From Clostridiales bacterium Firm_07 (GTDB taxonomy: Bacteria; Bacillota; Clostridia; Oscillospirales; CAG-272): DNA of 64,000 nt. Position 1 is the first letter of the stretch. Each line of letters begins with the position of its first letter. Below are positions 61,413 through 64,000 of this stretch, piece after piece. Where the stretch lies: NCBI GenBank assembly GCA_001604005.1, contig LVAM01000019.1:1-64000 (forward strand). Direction: 5' to 3'. Made by a program: the position numbers and the translations under genes. The notes under the pieces were generated by a model that saw nothing but the letters and a program-made list of their open reading frames with translations, did no database searches and was not told where the DNA came from.

Positions 61413-62570
61413 ATGAGAAAAAGCAATTTTGAGCCCACGCTGATCCTGGGCGCGACCGGTTCCGTGGGGCGGCAGGCGCTTGATGTGGCGCGCTGCTGCG
61501 CGATCCCCGTGCGCGGCGTTTCCGCGAATACGAACTGGCGCGAGATCGAGCGCGCGGTGCGGGAATTTCGCGTTCCCGCGGCGGCAATGGCGGATGAGAA
61601 TGCCGCAAAAGAACTGCGCGCGGCGCTTTCCGATACCAACACGCGCGTGTTTGCCGGAGAGGCGGGCGTCCTTGACATGATACGGGAGAGCGACGCCACC
61701 GCCGCCGTCAACGCCATCGTGGGGCAGGCAGGACTTTTGCCCACGCTCTCGGTGATCGACGCGGGCAAGCGCTTGGCACTTGCCAACAAGGAATCCCTTG
61801 TCGTGGCGGGGGAGATCGTCATGCGGCGCGCAAAAGAGAAAGGCGTCAAGATCACACCCGTGGACAGCGAACATTCCGCCATTTATCAGTCACTGCGCGC
61901 GGGGCGGCACGGCGAGATCAAAAAACTGATTTTGACCGCTTCCGGCGGCCCGTTTTTCGGAATGAACCGCGCGCAGCTTGAAAAGATCACGGTCGCGGAC
62001 GCGCTGGCACACCCGACTTGGAAAATGGGCGCCAAGATCACGGTGGATTCCGCCACGCTGATGAACAAAGGCTTTGAGGTGATCGAGGCGGCGCATCTTT
62101 TTCGCGTACCCGCCGACAAGATCGAGGTCGTGGTGCACCGCGAGAGTATAATCCATTCTATGGTGGAATATATTGATAACAGCGTGATTGCCGAACTCTC
62201 TGTCCCGGATATGCGGCTTTGCGTGCAATACGCGCTCACCGCGCCCGCGCGCATGGATGCCGTTATTCCGGAATTGTCGCTTACAAAGGTGGGAAAACTC
62301 ACGTTTCTCCCGCCTGACGAAGAAACCTTTCCGCTTCTTCCGGCGGCGCGCGCCGCGCTTGCGGCGGGCGGCGGCGTCCCCGCCGTTCTCAACGCCGCAA
62401 ACGAAGTGGCGGTGGCGGCGTTCCTTGCGGGTAAGATCTCTCTGCCGCGCCTTTTTGACACTGTGCTCGGCGTGATCGCGGATATGCCGCACGCGAAAGA
62501 CGCGCACACGCTGGACGAGATCTTAACGACGGATCGAGAGGCGCGTGAGCACGCCGAAACACGCTTATAA
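61413..62570 (+). CDS. dxr: 1-deoxy-D-xylulose 5-phosphate reductoisomerase
   Basis: A 385-aa NADPH enzyme of the MEP isoprenoid pathway. It shows the nucleotide-binding GATGSVGRQALDV near 12-24, LANKESLVVAG near 126, the metal and substrate motif DSEHSAIYQSL near 150, and TASGGPF near 178. The ATG directly follows the cdsA stop, so the two are coupled. Length is normal. Confidence 0.97.
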   Translation: MRKSNFEPTLILGATGSVGRQALDVARCCAIPVRGVSANTNWREIERAVREFRVPAAAMADENAAKELRAALSDTNTRVFAGEAGVLDMIRESDATAAVNAIVGQAGLLPTLSVIDAGKRLALANKESLVVAGEIVMRRAKEKGVKITPVDSEHSAIYQSLRAGRHGEIKKLILTASGGPFFGMNRAQLEKITVADALAHPTWKMGAKITVDSATLMNKGFEVIEAAHLFRVPADKIEVVVHRESIIHSMVEYIDNSVIAELSVPDMRLCVQYALTAPARMDAVIPELSLTKVGKLTFLPPDEETFPLLPAARAALAAGGGVPAVLNAANEVAVAAFLAGKISLPRLFDTVLGVIADMPHAKDAHTLDEILTTDREAREHAETRL

Positions 62571-62579
62571 GGAGAAGTT

Positions 62580-63614
62580 ATGACTTTTCTCTATATTTTA
62601 CTGGCAATTTTTTCTTTCGGGCTTTTGGTCGTCATCCACGAACTCGGACATTTTCTGATGGCGCGCCTTTTCGGCGTGGGCATCCACGAGTTTTCGGTAG
62701 GTATGGGACCGAAGATCCTGTCGAAAAAATCTTCTAAAACCGGTACGGATTATTCTCTGCGCGCTTTTCCCATCGGCGGGTACGTCAGTATGGTGGGGGA
62801 AGACGAGGAGAGCGACGCGCCGGACGCCTTCGGCGCCAAGAAAGTGTGGCAGAGGATCCTCATCGTCGTGGCAGGACCCGTGATGAACGTGTTGCTCGGC
62901 TTTTTGCTGATGCTGATCCTCGTTCTCTCCACAAAGCAACTTGCCTCCACCACCGTGGCGGAGTTTCGCGAGGGGGCGACAAGTTCCTCTTATGGCTTGG
63001 AAATTGGTGACAGAGTCCTTCGCGTCAACGGCGTGCGTGTGCACACGGGCAACGAACTGGTATATGAAATTATGAACAAAGGCTACGCGCCGGTGGATCT
63101 TTTGGTGGAGCGCGACGGTGAAAAAGTCCTCGTCGAGGGCGTGGTTTTTCCCGGACTCAGTGAGCAGGGCATTGCTTTCGGGCAACCCGATTTTCGCGTT
63201 TACGCCGAGTCGCGCACGTTCGGTCATTTGTTGTCGCATACCTATTTTCGGTCGGTTTCGACCGTCAAGATGATCTATGACCAACTCTTTGACCTCTTGC
63301 GCGGGCGCTTTGGACTTAACGCCGTTTCGGGACCGATCGGCATTACCGAGGAGATGGGCAACGCCGCGCGGAGCGGTTTCCCCAACTTTCTCTATCTTTT
63401 AACCGTCATCACCGTAAACCTCGGCGTCTTCAATCTCTTGCCGTTGCCGGCACTGGACGGCGGAAGACTCTTTTTCCTCATTTTTGAAGCGGTCGCGCGG
63501 CGTCCGATCAATCGCAAAGTGGAAGGATATATCCACCTTGCCGGTCTTGCGCTTTTGATGCTCTTGATGATCGTCGTCGCCTGTAAAGACGTAGTGGGGT
63601 TGATCCGAAAATGA
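62580..63614 (+). CDS. rseP: RseP/RasP-type site-2 membrane metalloprotease
   Basis: A 344-aa M50 intramembrane zinc protease. HELGH lies in the first membrane segment near residue 21, a single PDZ domain spans about 115-195 (YGLEIGDRVLRVNGV), and the second zinc motif NLLPLPALDGGRL lies near 285. It cuts anti-sigma factors and signal peptide remnants. Gram-positive RasP length. Its stop overlaps the ispG ATG (ATGA). Confidence 0.95.
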   Translation: MTFLYILLAIFSFGLLVVIHELGHFLMARLFGVGIHEFSVGMGPKILSKKSSKTGTDYSLRAFPIGGYVSMVGEDEESDAPDAFGAKKVWQRILIVVAGPVMNVLLGFLLMLILVLSTKQLASTTVAEFREGATSSSYGLEIGDRVLRVNGVRVHTGNELVYEIMNKGYAPVDLLVERDGEKVLVEGVVFPGLSEQGIAFGQPDFRVYAESRTFGHLLSHTYFRSVSTVKMIYDQLFDLLRGRFGLNAVSGPIGITEEMGNAARSGFPNFLYLLTVITVNLGVFNLLPLPALDGGRLFFLIFEAVARRPINRKVEGYIHLAGLALLMLLMIVVACKDVVGLIRK

Positions 63615-64000
63615 ACTATAACGAAATACGCCGCCGTACCCGCGCGGTGCGGCTGGGGAACAAAACCATCGGCGGTGACGCGCCGATCCTCGTGCAGTCG
63701 ATGACCAACACCGACACGCACGACATTGCCGCCACGCTCGCGCAAGTGCGATCGCTTGCGGCGGCGGGATGCGACGTCGTCCGCTTGACCGCGCCCGACA
63801 CCGACGCCGCCAAAACCTTTTATGCGCTCAAAGAAGCGGGCGTCACCGTTCCGCTTGTCGCGGACATACATTTTGACTACCGCGTGGCGATCGAGTGCGC
63901 CGAGAGCGGCGCGGACAAGATCCGCATCAATCCAGGAAATATAGGAGATAAAGAGCGCGTGCGCGCCGTCGTCTCGGCGTGCCGCGCGCGGAACATTCCC
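63611..64000 (+). CDS. ispG: 4-hydroxy-3-methylbut-2-enyl diphosphate synthase (partial, cut by window end)
   Basis: The first 130 residues of IspG (GcpE), the Fe-S enzyme of the MEP pathway, are present and the window end truncates the gene. Visible motifs are VQSMTNTDTHD near 27-38, GCDVVRLTAPD near 53, PLVADIHFDYRVA near 80 and KIRINPGNIGD near 103. The Cys ligands lie in the missing C-terminal part. The ATG at 63611 overlaps the rseP stop. With dxr and uppS it gives the operon a clear isoprenoid theme. Confidence 0.96.
   Translation, partial: MNYNEIRRRTRAVRLGNKTIGGDAPILVQSMTNTDTHDIAATLAQVRSLAAAGCDVVRLTAPDTDAAKTFYALKEAGVTVPLVADIHFDYRVAIECAESGADKIRINPGNIGDKERVRAVVSACRARNIP

Overview
This GC-rich window (roughly 55-60% by eye, not computed) reads as chromosome of a spore-forming, Gram-positive-type member of the Clostridia. 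The support is a sporulation sigma factor of the SigG type, a sporulation-type D-Ala-D-Ala carboxypeptidase, YfmF/YfmH M16 proteins, a group II ECF transporter core next to truA, a ClpE-type unfoldase, DUF951 and DUF5711 proteins, and sigma-A promoters with 17-bp spacers in front of many transcription units. No finer placement can be supported from sequence alone. The first 17 bases match the end of an Illumina adapter, so position 1 is the end of an assembled contig and not native DNA.

Layout. 1-20.4 kb: three giant, separately transcribed, secreted minus-strand proteins (2984, 1829 and 1715 aa). They share one architecture: signal peptide, long right-handed beta-helix of GGT-type rungs, an unnamed module of about 130-150 residues, an SGNH/sialate-O-acetylesterase-like domain, more beta-helix, and in two of the three a C-terminal beta-propeller-like region. 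The middle protein has lost the SGNH catalytic signatures. 20.5-24.1 kb: a heterodimeric ABC exporter, divergent from a plus-strand operon mrp-yfmF-yfmH-lgt-folD (24.2-29.5 kb), followed by sigG. 30.4-33.5 kb: a minus-strand operon with a Crp/Fnr regulator, a substrate-binding lipoprotein, a permease and an ATPase. The regulator has a TTG start and a perfect palindrome over its own transcription start. The binding protein appears to be circularly permuted. 33.7-45.9 kb: mostly single genes for sugar and cell-wall metabolism: galM, a dacF-type carboxypeptidase, pgi, a small P-loop protein, a CE15-like esterase with a membrane protein, an M14 peptidase, a PIG-L deacetylase, a lipase-like lipoprotein and a GH4 glycosidase. 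46-48 kb: DUF951-ruvA-ruvB on the minus strand, divergent from ruvC. 48.2-56.5 kb: one long plus-strand unit ruvC, RlmI-like methyltransferase, ecfA1, ecfA2, ecfT, truA, DUF5711 and clpE. 56.5-64 kb: rpsB-tsf, then pyrH-frr-uppS-cdsA-dxr-rseP-ispG, with ispG cut by the window end.

How the genes work together. The 48-64 kb part is housekeeping: recombination repair, translation, nucleotide, lipid and isoprenoid supply, and envelope proteolysis. The rest combines glycan and sugar use with envelope maintenance and sporulation. The giant exoproteins probably act outside the cell on acetylated glycans, but their substrate is unknown. The observations most worth following are the apparently permuted binding protein and its palindrome-controlled operon, and the giant esterase family with its inactive-looking member.
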